Of a DNA stretch of 36,915 nucleotides, positions 8,259 to 16,656 are shown piece by piece. The stretch lies in the NCBI GenBank assembly GCA_038232455.1, contig JBBSHU010000015.1, positions 1 to 36,915 of the forward strand, in the 5' to 3' direction. The position numbers and the translations under genes were made by a program. A model generated the notes under the pieces. That model was not told where the DNA came from. It saw only the letters and a list, made by a program, of their open reading frames with translations, and ran no database searches. The stretch comes from DATAQC01 sp038232455. GTDB lineage: Bacteria > Actinomycetota > Acidimicrobiia > Acidimicrobiales > AC-14. Numbering within the stretch: position 1 is the first letter of the stretch; the number at the start of each line of letters is the position of its first letter.

Positions 8259-8993
8259 ATGTTACGACGCCTTGGTTTCACGCTGATCGTCCTCGCCGCG
8301 CTCGCCGGTTCGGCGCCGGGCGCGTCGGCCCAGACCACCACATCGTCAACGGTCGTGACCCCGACGAAGCCGAGCACGATCGCGCCGACCACCGCGCCCC
8401 CCACGACCAAGGCACCCACGACGACCACCGTCGCCAGGTCGACGTCGACATCGTCGAGCACCACCTCGACCACTGTGGCCGGCGCCGACAAGGGGGGATC
8501 GAGCATCTCGGGCAAGACGATCGGCCTGATCGTCGGCGCCTTGGCTGTGCTCATCCTGGCCGGCATCATCATCTTCCTGCTGGTCCGCCAGCGCAGCTCG
8601 AAACGTTGGACCGACCAGGCGGTCCAGGCTGCCGCCGAAGGCCGGAATGTGCTCGCCCTGGCCACCCACGGGCTTTCCACCCTCGACCAGCCCGCCGCCG
8701 CCGCCCGCACGTGGTCCGACCTGGATGCCCAGGGCGCCCAGCTCCACCAGCGACTGCAGGCGTTGAGCGGCCGACCACCCGAGCAGTGGATGGGCACGGC
8801 TGTGGCCAGGACCGATCAGTCCCTGCAGGCCCTTCGGTCGGCGGCCGACGCCGATCGGGCCCTGCGCCTGGGGCCGCCGCCTCCGACCTCCGAGCAGCTC
8901 GGTTATTCCGAGGCGGTGGTCCGCCAGCGCGCCGCCGACTTCGAACAGGAGCTCGGCGGTCTTGATGCCGCTCTCGCACGCGGTGGGCATTGA
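8259..8993 (+). CDS. Exported single-pass membrane protein with Thr-rich stalk and helical cytoplasmic domain
   Basis: The start at ATG 8259 is supported by GGAGGG six bases upstream. The 244-residue product has a signal peptide (MLRRLGFTLIVLAALAG..., likely cleaved after ASA), a Thr/Ser/Pro-rich stretch of about 55 residues, one transmembrane helix (GLIVGALAVLILAGIIIFLLV), and a basic then Ala/Gln/Leu-rich helical domain of about 140 residues. By topology the Thr-rich part is outside and the helical part inside. No known family is recognised. The next gene starts 31 bases downstream on the same strand, so it may lead an operon with the solute-binding protein and the antiporter. Confidence 0.72.
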   Translation: MLRRLGFTLIVLAALAGSAPGASAQTTTSSTVVTPTKPSTIAPTTAPPTTKAPTTTTVARSTSTSSSTTSTTVAGADKGGSSISGKTIGLIVGALAVLILAGIIIFLLVRQRSSKRWTDQAVQAAAEGRNVLALATHGLSTLDQPAAAARTWSDLDAQGAQLHQRLQALSGRPPEQWMGTAVARTDQSLQALRSAADADRALRLGPPPPTSEQLGYSEAVVRQRAADFEQELGGLDAALARGGH

Positions 8994-9024
8994 CCTGCCG
9001 GGGAGCCGGAAGGAGCGGGCGGGA

Positions 9025-9879
9025 TTGCCATGCCTGACCTCGCCGATGCCACCCCGGCGCCTGGCGACGGTGGGTCGGGCGCTGTTGCTGGCGTTGTTGT
9101 CACTGGGGGTGGCGGCCGGGTGCACCGAGAAGCGTCCAGCGGCCGGGCGCTTCCGGCCCGCCCAGCCGGGCACCTTGACCGTCGCCACCTCGGAGATCCC
9201 GGCCACCGGGTTCTGGGAGGGCACCGCGTCCCAGCCCACCGGAGGCTTCGAGTGGGCCCTCGCCAAGTCACTGGCCGAACGCTTCGGGCTGGATCGGGTC
9301 CAGGTGGTCACCATTCCGTTCTCCAGGCTGGTTGACGGCGACCTGGGCGGTGCCGATCTCGCCTTGGCGGAGCTGACGGACACCGCGGCGCGCGAGCGGG
9401 TGTTGAGCTTCTCGGTGCCATATCTGCCGGCATCGCCGGCGGTACTCGTCCGAAATGGTCGGGAGGTCCCCGACCTGGCGGCAGCCCGAAAGCTGTCGTG
9501 GTCGGTGCGGGCATCGAGCACGTTGGAGAGGTTCCTGGCCGATATCGTGCGTCCTGATTCGCCGACAGTTGCCGTGACCACGCGCGACGACAGTCTCAAG
9601 GCGCTCGAATCAGGCCGGGTCGACGCCGTCCTACTCGACCTTCCAGTGGCCGCGGCCTTGGCCGGGGCCTCCGGCGGCCGGCTGACGGTGGCCAGTCAAT
9701 TCGATACCGACGACAATCTGTCGGCCGCGCTACCCAAGGGCTCGGTCAACCGTCAGGCGGTCGATTCCGCCCTGCGGGCCTTCGAGGCCGACGGTACGAT
9801 CACCCAACTGGTGGAGGGTTCACTTGGTCCGGGCGTGGTCGGCACCGGGGCCGCTCCCGTGATCCGGACGCGAGAATGA
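9025..9879 (+). CDS. Solute-binding lipoprotein, family 3-like (amino-acid type)
   Basis: The product has an N-terminal lipoprotein signal (RRLATVGRALLLALLSLGV, then lipobox AAGC). The mature protein has the periplasmic-binding-protein-3 layout: GTLTVATSEIPATGFW, GGFEWALAKSLAERFGL, then GGADLALAELTDTAARERVLSFS, the usual 'D-x-x-x...T-x-x-R' region before the closing strand. I chose TTG 9025 because GGAAGGAG lies nine bases upstream; ATG 9046 is the alternative. Such proteins normally capture amino acids or similar small solutes for an ABC permease. No permease or ATPase follows. Instead the stop overlaps the start of a cation/proton antiporter (ATGA), implying translational coupling. The ligand cannot be told from sequence. 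Confidence 0.82.
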   Translation: MPCLTSPMPPRRLATVGRALLLALLSLGVAAGCTEKRPAAGRFRPAQPGTLTVATSEIPATGFWEGTASQPTGGFEWALAKSLAERFGLDRVQVVTIPFSRLVDGDLGGADLALAELTDTAARERVLSFSVPYLPASPAVLVRNGREVPDLAAARKLSWSVRASSTLERFLADIVRPDSPTVAVTTRDDSLKALESGRVDAVLLDLPVAAALAGASGGRLTVASQFDTDDNLSAALPKGSVNRQAVDSALRAFEADGTITQLVEGSLGPGVVGTGAAPVIRTRE

Positions 9880-11696
9880 GCGGTCTCGCCGCCGGATCCG
9901 ATCGGGTGTTGGCGAGCTGGATCAAGCTCGAAGCGCCGCACGGTCACGCCTGGTTGTTTCTCGTGGTGTTCCTGGTCATCGTCGGAGGACCGTTCATCAT
10001 CGAGCGGTTCAAGCTTCCGGGCATCATCGGTCTGCTTCTCGGCGGGCTGCTGATCGGCCCGCACGGCCTGGGTGCGGTGCCGGCGAGCGACACGACCGTG
10101 ACTGCCCTCGGACAGCTGGGTCTGCTGTACCTCATGTTCGTGGCCGGCCTCGAACTCGACCTGGGCCTGCTGAAGCGCCACCGCCGGTCGGTGATCATCG
10201 CATCCATGCTGACCTTTTCGTTTCCGATGGCCGCCGGTACCACCGTAGGGCTCGCTCTCGGTTACTCGGGTCTGGCGTCGGCGCTCCTGGGCTCGCTGAT
10301 GGCCTCGCACACGCTCGTCGTGTACCCCACGATCCGTGGCTTCGGCCTCGGTTCTGACCCGGCCATCGCCGCCGGTGTGGGAGCGACCGTGGTCACCGAC
10401 ACGCTGGCCCTGATCGTGCTGGCCGTGGTCTCGGGGGCCACCGTGGGCCACGTCACCGGGCCCGAGCTGGCGTCCCAGGTCCTGATCGGGTTCGCCATCC
10501 TCGGGATCGGCTGCTTCGTCGTCCTGCCTCGACTGGCGCGCCTGGCCCTGAACCTGCTCGGCCAGTCTCGGCCCGTCCGCTACGTGTTCGCCCTGGTGGC
10601 CCTGTTGTCGGCGGCGACACTTTCGGAGATGGTCGGCATCGACGGCATCGTGGGCGCCTTCTTCGCAGGAATAGCCCTCAACCGCCTGGTGCCCAGGGCC
10701 AGCTCGCTGATGGACCGCATCGAGTTCTTCGGCTCTGCTGTGTTCATTCCCGTGTTCCTTGTCTCGGTCGGGCTCATCCTCGACCCCGGCGTGATGGCCG
10801 ACCCCGACACGCTGGCCCTGGCCGCCTTGTTCATCCTGGCGTGCTCGGGCGGGAAAGCCACCGCCGCCATGCTCACCAAGCCCCTTCTCGGCTATTCCTG
10901 GCCCCAGGTCGGGCTCTTCTTCTCGCTCTCGTCACCCCAGGCTGCCGCCACGTTGGCCGTCACCACCATCGGCCAGGAGATCGGCCTGTTCGGCACCGAT
11001 CTGGTCAATGCCGTGCTCATCCTCATCCTGTTCAGTCTCGTGTTCTCCGCCCTAACCACCAACTACTTCGCTCGGCGCGCCCAACTGCCGCCGCCCTTCG
11101 CCGGTGGCCTGGGTGACCGGGTGCTGCTCGTGTCGGGTGCCACCCCCCCCTCGGTGGGAACGATCAACGTGGCCGCGCGCCTCGCCGCCGGCGACGGCGG
11201 AGTGGTCATCCCCGTGGTCGTCATCGGTCGAGGCCAGATGCTGCCGCCGGCCGAGATGATCGCCGCCCTCGAGCGCAGTGTGTTCAGTGTCGGCCCCGAC
11301 ATCCCTGTGGAGGTCCGCCATGACCGCACCCTCGCCGACGGGATCGTCCACGCCGCCAGCTCCCTGGCCTGCACATGCGTCGTCGTCGCCGACAGCGACG
11401 CCTCCGCCCTTCCCGACATCCTGGCGGCGAGGGACGATGCCCCTGTTCCCATCCTGGTCGTGCAGGGCGTGCCCGACCAGGCTCGGCGGATCGTCGCCGT
11501 CACCAACAGCGACTCTCACGACGAGTCCGTGCAACTGGTCGCCCGCCGTCTCAACGGCCGGGGGGGAACGGTGACCACCATCGCCAAGTCGTCCACCGAG
11601 GAACTGCGCGACGACGACCTTGTGGTGATGGCCATCGATGTCTCCGAGGATCTGCCCCAGAACCTACGGGCCAGCAGTGTCACCATGGTCCGGTAA
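9876..11696 (+). CDS. CPA2-type cation:proton antiporter with C-terminal nucleotide-binding-like domain
   Basis: The 606-residue protein starts in the four-base ATGA overlap with the solute-binding protein. Residues about 20-400 carry some twelve hydrophobic helices with the monovalent cation:proton antiporter-2 pattern. GPFIIERFKLPGIIGLLLGG and LLYLMFVAGLELDL are typical of KefB/NhaS-like proteins. GATVVTDTLALIV contains the helix-5 Thr-Asp that carries protons and cations. Residues about 410-606 form a soluble domain with alternating beta strands and two USP-like halves (GDRVLLVSGA..., then RRIVAVTNSDSHDESVQLVA). This domain is a likely regulatory site inside the cell. The transporter exchanges Na+ or K+ for H+, so it affects pH and salt balance. 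Which cation it prefers is unknown. Confidence 0.88.
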   Translation: MSGLAAGSDRVLASWIKLEAPHGHAWLFLVVFLVIVGGPFIIERFKLPGIIGLLLGGLLIGPHGLGAVPASDTTVTALGQLGLLYLMFVAGLELDLGLLKRHRRSVIIASMLTFSFPMAAGTTVGLALGYSGLASALLGSLMASHTLVVYPTIRGFGLGSDPAIAAGVGATVVTDTLALIVLAVVSGATVGHVTGPELASQVLIGFAILGIGCFVVLPRLARLALNLLGQSRPVRYVFALVALLSAATLSEMVGIDGIVGAFFAGIALNRLVPRASSLMDRIEFFGSAVFIPVFLVSVGLILDPGVMADPDTLALAALFILACSGGKATAAMLTKPLLGYSWPQVGLFFSLSSPQAAATLAVTTIGQEIGLFGTDLVNAVLILILFSLVFSALTTNYFARRAQLPPPFAGGLGDRVLLVSGATPPSVGTINVAARLAAGDGGVVIPVVVIGRGQMLPPAEMIAALERSVFSVGPDIPVEVRHDRTLADGIVHAASSLACTCVVVADSDASALPDILAARDDAPVPILVVQGVPDQARRIVAVTNSDSHDESVQLVARRLNGRGGTVTTIAKSSTEELRDDDLVVMAIDVSEDLPQNLRASSVTMVR

Positions 11697-11848
11697 CGGC
11701 CTCACCCGAACCCGTAAATCCCTGCCCTGGTCGGGATGGACGGGGCACGCTCCATTCGTTGCCTTCTGTCGTGGTCCTCTCTGGCCTGTGCGGGTGGCCT
11801 TCAGCTATGCCGCACGGGGGAGGCCGAGTCGCGGCATACTGATCAACC

Positions 11849-13864
11849 ATGGCGCCCATTTCGCCGTCGACCCCGCCCCTGTCTCGGGGCACGGGGGGGC
11901 AGGGCGCAAGCGGCGAGCCCGGCATTGACGACGATCCCGAGGGGGCAACGCCGGCGATGTCGATCGACAGGATCACGACTCGTCCCACCGTCACCGCCGA
12001 GCGGCCTTTGACGACCGAGGTGCAGGGGCTGTCGCACAGACGAGCGGCGGGCAAGCGAACGTCCTATTTCCCGGCCCTCGACGGTCTCCGGGCCCTCGCC
12101 GTAGGAGCGGTGGTCGCCTACCACGCCAACCTGACCTGGGCGAGAGGTGGTTTTCTCGGCGTTGATGTCTTCTTCATGTTGAGTGGGTTTCTCATCACCG
12201 GCCTCCTGCTCAAAGACGTCGATCGCTGCGGGCATCTCCAGCTCCGGCGTTTTTGGCGGCGGCGGGCCCGCCGGCTCCTGCCCGCGGTGGGCGTCCTGCT
12301 GGTGGCCGTGGTCCTGCTCGTACCCTTGTTTGCACCCGACCAGGGTCACCGTCTGGGCGGCGATGTCGTGTCCTCGCTGGCGTACGTCACCAATTGGCGG
12401 CTGATCTTCGGCCACCAGTCGTACTTCGAGGCCATGGGCCGCCCGCCCTTGCTCCAGCATCTGTGGAGCCTCGCCGTGGAGGAGCAGTTCTACCTGTTGT
12501 GGCCGCTCGTACTCGCCGTCCTCCTCCGGTGGAACCGCCGCAGGGAGCTTCTCGGAGCCTGGGTATTCGCCCTAGCCGGGATGTCGACGTTCATCATGAT
12601 CCTGTTGTACGACCCCGACGTCGACCCCTCGCGGGTGTACTACGGCACCGACACCCGGGTGGCGGCGATTTTTGTGGGCGCGGCTCTCGCCTGCGTGACC
12701 AGGTCCTGGGTCGCAAGACCGAGCGTCGTCGACCCGCATCGGAAGGTCCGGCTCGAGGTCGCGGGCATGGTGAGCATCGGCTTTCTCGGTTGGTGCGTGG
12801 CCCATGTCAACCAGTTCGACGCACGCCTCTACCGGGGGGGCTTCCTCCTCGTGGCCCTGGCTGCAGCGGTGATCGTGGCCGTGGGAGCCGACCGCCAGCG
12901 AACGATGGTGGGTCGGGTTCTCGGTATGCGCCCGTTGGTCTGGCTGGGCAAGCGGTCGTATGCGATCTATCTGTGGTTCTGGCCCGTGCTCATGCTCACC
13001 CGTGCCCACGCCGACATCGACCTGAGCGGCAACACCCTGCTCGTGTTCCAACTGGCCATCATCATGGCCCTGGCCTCGGCCTCGTACCGTTTCGTCGAGG
13101 TGCCCTGTCGCTCGGGTGCCCTGGGCCGGGTTTGGCACCAATGGCGTGCCGACGAAGTGTCGCGACACACGACACACTCGGTCGCGTTGGTCGCCGGCGC
13201 GCTCGCCGTGGTCGCCGTCGGGGCGGCCATCGTCTATCAGCCGCCCAAGCCCAGACCCCTTCAGTCGGCAGCCAGAGGGGCCACGCGGTTGGGGGCCACA
13301 AGGACGGTCGCCCCGGCCACGACGATCGGTCCCTCGCCGCTCGACAATGGCTCGACCTCGGCCGCGCCCCCGGTGGTTGCCGCACCGGGCGCTCCCGCTG
13401 TTGTGCAAGCCAAGGTCTCGGTCATCGGCGACTCCGTGCTCGACGACGCCCGAAACGCCCTGGCCGCCAGGATCGGCGATCTGGTGCTCGATGCCCAGCT
13501 GGGCCGCCAGACCACAGCCAGTCTCAACGCCGCCCGGACCATGCGCGACTCGGGCCTGTTGGGCGACGAGGTCGTTCTCCAGGTGGGGAACAACGGCGTG
13601 GTCACGAAGAGCCAGTTCGACCAGTTCATGGAGGTGTTCAGCGCGGCGCGGCGGGTAGTGGTGGTCAATCTCCGGGTACCTCGCCCGTGGGAGCAACCCA
13701 ACAACGATGTCCTCGCCGACGGCGTGCGACGAAATCCCAAAGCCGTGCTGGTCGACTGGAACAAGATCGGTTCCGAGCATCCCGATGTGTTCGACGGCGA
13801 CAGCGTGCACCTGACGAGATCGGGGAATCAGATCCTCGTCGACGCGATCGTCGCCAAGCTCTGA
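11849..13864 (+). CDS. Acyltransferase 3 (OafA/YrhL type) with C-terminal SGNH domain
   Basis: The 671-residue protein starts at ATG 11849, with ATG 11957 as alternative. After about 70 disordered residues comes the acyltransferase-3 membrane domain: YFPALDGLRALAV, the catalytic-type His92 in VVAYHANL, GVDVFFMLSGFLIT, and QHLWSLAVEEQFYLLWP. Around ten helices run to about residue 455. A short linker leads to an SGNH hydrolase-like domain: VIGDSV (Ser529), GNNG, and the D-x-x-H pair Asp651-His654. This is the architecture of O-acetyltransferases that modify cell-surface polysaccharides: the membrane part moves an acyl group across and the SGNH part transfers it. The neighbouring polysaccharide genes agree. 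No clear Shine-Dalgarno sequence is seen. The gene ends three bases before the convergent YihY-type gene. Confidence 0.9.
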   Translation: MAPISPSTPPLSRGTGGQGASGEPGIDDDPEGATPAMSIDRITTRPTVTAERPLTTEVQGLSHRRAAGKRTSYFPALDGLRALAVGAVVAYHANLTWARGGFLGVDVFFMLSGFLITGLLLKDVDRCGHLQLRRFWRRRARRLLPAVGVLLVAVVLLVPLFAPDQGHRLGGDVVSSLAYVTNWRLIFGHQSYFEAMGRPPLLQHLWSLAVEEQFYLLWPLVLAVLLRWNRRRELLGAWVFALAGMSTFIMILLYDPDVDPSRVYYGTDTRVAAIFVGAALACVTRSWVARPSVVDPHRKVRLEVAGMVSIGFLGWCVAHVNQFDARLYRGGFLLVALAAAVIVAVGADRQRTMVGRVLGMRPLVWLGKRSYAIYLWFWPVLMLTRAHADIDLSGNTLLVFQLAIIMALASASYRFVEVPCRSGALGRVWHQWRADEVSRHTTHSVALVAGALAVVAVGAAIVYQPPKPRPLQSAARGATRLGATRTVAPATTIGPSPLDNGSTSAAPPVVAAPGAPAVVQAKVSVIGDSVLDDARNALAARIGDLVLDAQLGRQTTASLNAARTMRDSGLLGDEVVLQVGNNGVVTKSQFDQFMEVFSAARRVVVVNLRVPRPWEQPNNDVLADGVRRNPKAVLVDWNKIGSEHPDVFDGDSVHLTRSGNQILVDAIVAKL

Positions 13865-13867
13865 GGC

Positions 13868-14992
13868 TCAGTCGTCGGCTGTCGACGGCCGCCCGTACGA
13901 GAGCCAGTCGGACTGGGCCGAGGTAGCCGGGGGCCCGGGCGTGTTCGCCGCCGGTGGTAGGGGCTCGGGCTCGGGTGCCGGTGAATGCTCCGGGGCCGGG
14001 CCTGTGGGGGTCGGGGGAGAGTCGGGGGCGGGTCGTCGGCGACGACCGCCCTGGCGCTCCCGTCGCTCGATGTCGCCCTGGCGCTCCAGCTCGGCGTTGA
14101 GCTCGGCCCCCAGGATCACCGCCAGGGCCGACAGGTAGAGCCACAGCAGGAGAGCGACGACGCCGCTGAGCGACCCGTACTTGGCCACCAGATCGCCCAC
14201 GCTCGTCACGTAGAGGGAGAAGGCGAGGGAAGCGAGGAGCCAGACCACGGTGGCGACGATGCCGCCGGGGCTCACCCAGGTCCATCGAGGAGTTTCCCGG
14301 TTGGGGCCGAGGGAGTAGTAGCCGGCAAACAGGATGGACAGGGCGAGCAGACCCAGGACCCATCGGGCGATCGTCCAACCGATGTTGAACGCCGCACTCC
14401 CGAAAGGCAGGTGGCCCTGGATGGTGTCGCCCAGAGGTGCGCCGAAGACGATGAGCACCGTGGCCACGCCGCCCAGGACGATGGTGAGCAGGATGAGGAG
14501 CATGGCCCGGGCCCGGGCCGCCACCAGCTTGCGCTCCGTCGCCACGTCGTAGGCCACATCGAGGCCCCGCTGCAGGGCCACCATGCCCGCCGACGCCCCC
14601 CACACAGCAAGGGCCAGACCGAAGATGGTGGCCAGGAGCGACCCGCTACCCCCTTTGGCTCGGGCGGCGCCGTTGACGATGTCCTGGAGGGTCGTAGCCG
14701 CCTTGCCGGGAAGGGTGGTGCCGATGGCCTCGTTGATGTTGTCGATCGTGCCGGGACCGGCGTTGGCCAGGCCCAGGACCCCGACGGCGGCGATGATGGC
14801 CGGGAACACGGCGAGGAACCAGTAGAACGCCATGCCGGCCGAGATCAGCGAGCCCCGGTCGATCTTGAACTCCTTGACCGCCCGCTGCAGGCTCACCTTC
14901 AGGCCGGGAGGGCCGAGCTCGGTGGGCGAGGTCGGGGGACCGCTCTCGGCGGTCTGTGACGGCACCGGTTGGGCGTCGGCCTGTTCGCTCAC
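13868..14992 (-). CDS. YihY/BrkB-family inner-membrane protein
   Basis: The 374-residue product starts with a disordered Pro/Ser-rich stretch. The family signature follows: a leading amphipathic helix (AVKEFKIDRGSLISAGMAFYW), then six hydrophobic segments up to about residue 315 with GSLSGVVALLLWLYLSALAVILGAELNAEL, the most conserved region of YihY/BrkB proteins. The last 55 residues are basic then Pro-rich. The family was once thought to be RNase BN, which is wrong; a transporter or envelope role is suspected but unproven. It is divergent from the kinase at 15108, with a shared intergenic region of 115 bases. Confidence 0.9.
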   Translation of the reverse strand: MSEQADAQPVPSQTAESGPPTSPTELGPPGLKVSLQRAVKEFKIDRGSLISAGMAFYWFLAVFPAIIAAVGVLGLANAGPGTIDNINEAIGTTLPGKAATTLQDIVNGAARAKGGSGSLLATIFGLALAVWGASAGMVALQRGLDVAYDVATERKLVAARARAMLLILLTIVLGGVATVLIVFGAPLGDTIQGHLPFGSAAFNIGWTIARWVLGLLALSILFAGYYSLGPNRETPRWTWVSPGGIVATVVWLLASLAFSLYVTSVGDLVAKYGSLSGVVALLLWLYLSALAVILGAELNAELERQGDIERRERQGGRRRRPAPDSPPTPTGPAPEHSPAPEPEPLPPAANTPGPPATSAQSDWLSYGRPSTADD

Positions 14993-15107
14993 GTCGGGCT
15001 GCTGGGGGGCTGCGGCTGGCGGAACACGGTGGTGGATCTACCCCACCGATGCGGGAGGAAACGGGCCCGTCGGGCCGGGGCCGGTCCGTCTCCTAGGCTT
15101 GCCGCCC

Positions 15108-16559
15108 GTGGCCGCCCGGGTGCTCAGCGAGCGTTACCGCATCGTCCGCCATCTGGCCCGGGGCGGCATGGCCGAGGTTTATCTGGCCCACGACGAGCTT
15201 CTCGACCGGCAGGTGGCGGTGAAGGTCCTGTTTCCCGAGTTGGCCCACGACGCCAACTTCGTGGAGCGATTCCGTCGGGAGGCCCGGGCCGCTGCCGGGC
15301 TCAACCACCACAACATCGTTTCCGTCTACGACTTCGGCGAGGACGACGGTTCGTACTTCATCGTGATGGAGTACATCGACGGCGAGACCCTGCGCGACGT
15401 CATCCGCACCGAGGGACCCATGGAGCCATCAAGGGTTGTCGAGATCGGTGCCGAGGTGGCAGCGGCACTGGCCATCGCTCACGCCAACGGGATCGTCCAC
15501 CGCGACGTGAAGCCGGGCAATGTGCTGATCTCCTCGACGGGGTCGGTCGTGAAGGTCGCCGACTTCGGGATCGCCCGCGCTGGAGACCCCCGCGAGGGGC
15601 TCACCCAGACCGGCGCGGTGATGGGCACGGCCACTTATCTGTCGCCGGAGCAGGCGCAGGGAACCGACCTCGATGCGCGCTCCGACGTGTACTCGCTCGG
15701 GGTCGTGCTCTACGAGATGGCGACAGGCCGGCCGCCGTTCGCCGGGTCGAACCCGGTGGCCGTCGCTTACCAGCACGTGAACGAGCCACCCCAACCGCCG
15801 TCGAGCCGGAACCCGGCCCTTCCACCCGCCTTCGACGCCCTCGTGCTCGAAGCCCTGGCCAAGGATCCCGCCGACCGTCAGGCATCGGCCACCGAGCTGC
15901 GAGCCCAACTCCTGGCCCTCAGCCTCGGACCGCCCGATCTCGACGCCACCATGCTCGCCGCCCCGGCGGCTTCGGAGGCTGGAGTCCCCCCCACGGAGAT
16001 GTTGACGCCCGTCGGCGCCCCCGTCGCGGCGAGGACCGAGTACGGGGCGCCGCCCATCGGGCCTGCTCCGACGCCCGACTCCATCTACCGCCGGCGGCGG
16101 CTGGTGCTGCTCGGCCTCCTGGGTGTCCTCGCCCTCGCCGCTGTGGTGATCATCTTGGCGCTGAGCTCGGGGAGCAGCGGTACGACCACCGTGCCCCGGG
16201 TCATCGACCTCACCGTCGACGATGCCAAGGCGGCAGTGAGCCGGTCCGGCCTCACCTCCACCGTCGAACAGCAGCCCGACCGCACGGGCGACCCCAATAG
16301 GGTGATCGACCAGAAGCCGCCGGCCGACGCCAAGGTGAAGCGAACGACGGTGGTCACCCTGGTCGTTCCCGGCACTACGACCACCCCCACCGAGCCCCCG
16401 AGCCGGACGGTCACGACGCCCGAGCCCACGCCGACCACCGCCCGACCCTCCACCACCGCGGTCAAGCCCACGACGACCTCTCCCACCACGGTCGCCCCTC
16501 CCACCGTGCCTCCGACGTCGGGCCCGATCCTCACGTTGCCTCCGACGACGGCTCCCTGA
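15108..16559 (+). CDS. Transmembrane Ser/Thr protein kinase with one PASTA domain (PknB-like)
   Basis: From GTG 15108 (TTG 15099 possible) the 483-residue protein begins VLSERYRIVRHLARGGMAEVY, the standard start of actinobacterial kinases. Catalytic parts: Gly-rich loop 17-24, Lys39 in VAVKV, HRD 131-133 with KPGN, DFG 152-154, activation loop with GTATYLSPEQ, and a C-lobe with SDVYSLGVVLYEM. A juxtamembrane linker leads to one transmembrane helix (about 331-353). One PASTA domain follows (about 360-421; VPRVIDLTVDDAKAAVSRSGL, ending VTLVVPG), then a Thr/Pro-rich tail. PASTA domains sense muropeptides or lipid II outside the cell. PknB usually has three or four and lies in a division cluster; here there is one and no such cluster, so a dedicated envelope-sensing role is more likely. 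Confidence 0.92.
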   Translation: MAARVLSERYRIVRHLARGGMAEVYLAHDELLDRQVAVKVLFPELAHDANFVERFRREARAAAGLNHHNIVSVYDFGEDDGSYFIVMEYIDGETLRDVIRTEGPMEPSRVVEIGAEVAAALAIAHANGIVHRDVKPGNVLISSTGSVVKVADFGIARAGDPREGLTQTGAVMGTATYLSPEQAQGTDLDARSDVYSLGVVLYEMATGRPPFAGSNPVAVAYQHVNEPPQPPSSRNPALPPAFDALVLEALAKDPADRQASATELRAQLLALSLGPPDLDATMLAAPAASEAGVPPTEMLTPVGAPVAARTEYGAPPIGPAPTPDSIYRRRRLVLLGLLGVLALAAVVIILALSSGSSGTTTVPRVIDLTVDDAKAAVSRSGLTSTVEQQPDRTGDPNRVIDQKPPADAKVKRTTVVTLVVPGTTTTPTEPPSRTVTTPEPTPTTARPSTTAVKPTTTSPTTVAPPTVPPTSGPILTLPPTTAP

Positions 16560-16656
16560 GCCCCGCCTCCACCTGGTGGCCCGCCTCATCGACGAGCTGA
16601 ACTACGAGTTCGACGACGAGTTGGGCGTGGAGTTGGTGCGCTCCTAGATTTGCCCG

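Noticed and set aside
12572..13810. Long antisense frame of 412 codons under the acyltransferase gene
   Set aside because: Long antisense frames are common in high-GC coding DNA. It has no domain, no signal and no Shine-Dalgarno sequence, while the + strand carries clear acyltransferase motifs.
16576..16647. Short frame (23 codons, VARLIDELNYEFDDELGVELVRS-like) between the kinase and the selenoprotein gene
   Set aside because: Too short, no Shine-Dalgarno sequence, and no recognised match. It could be a gene remnant, but nothing supports expression.
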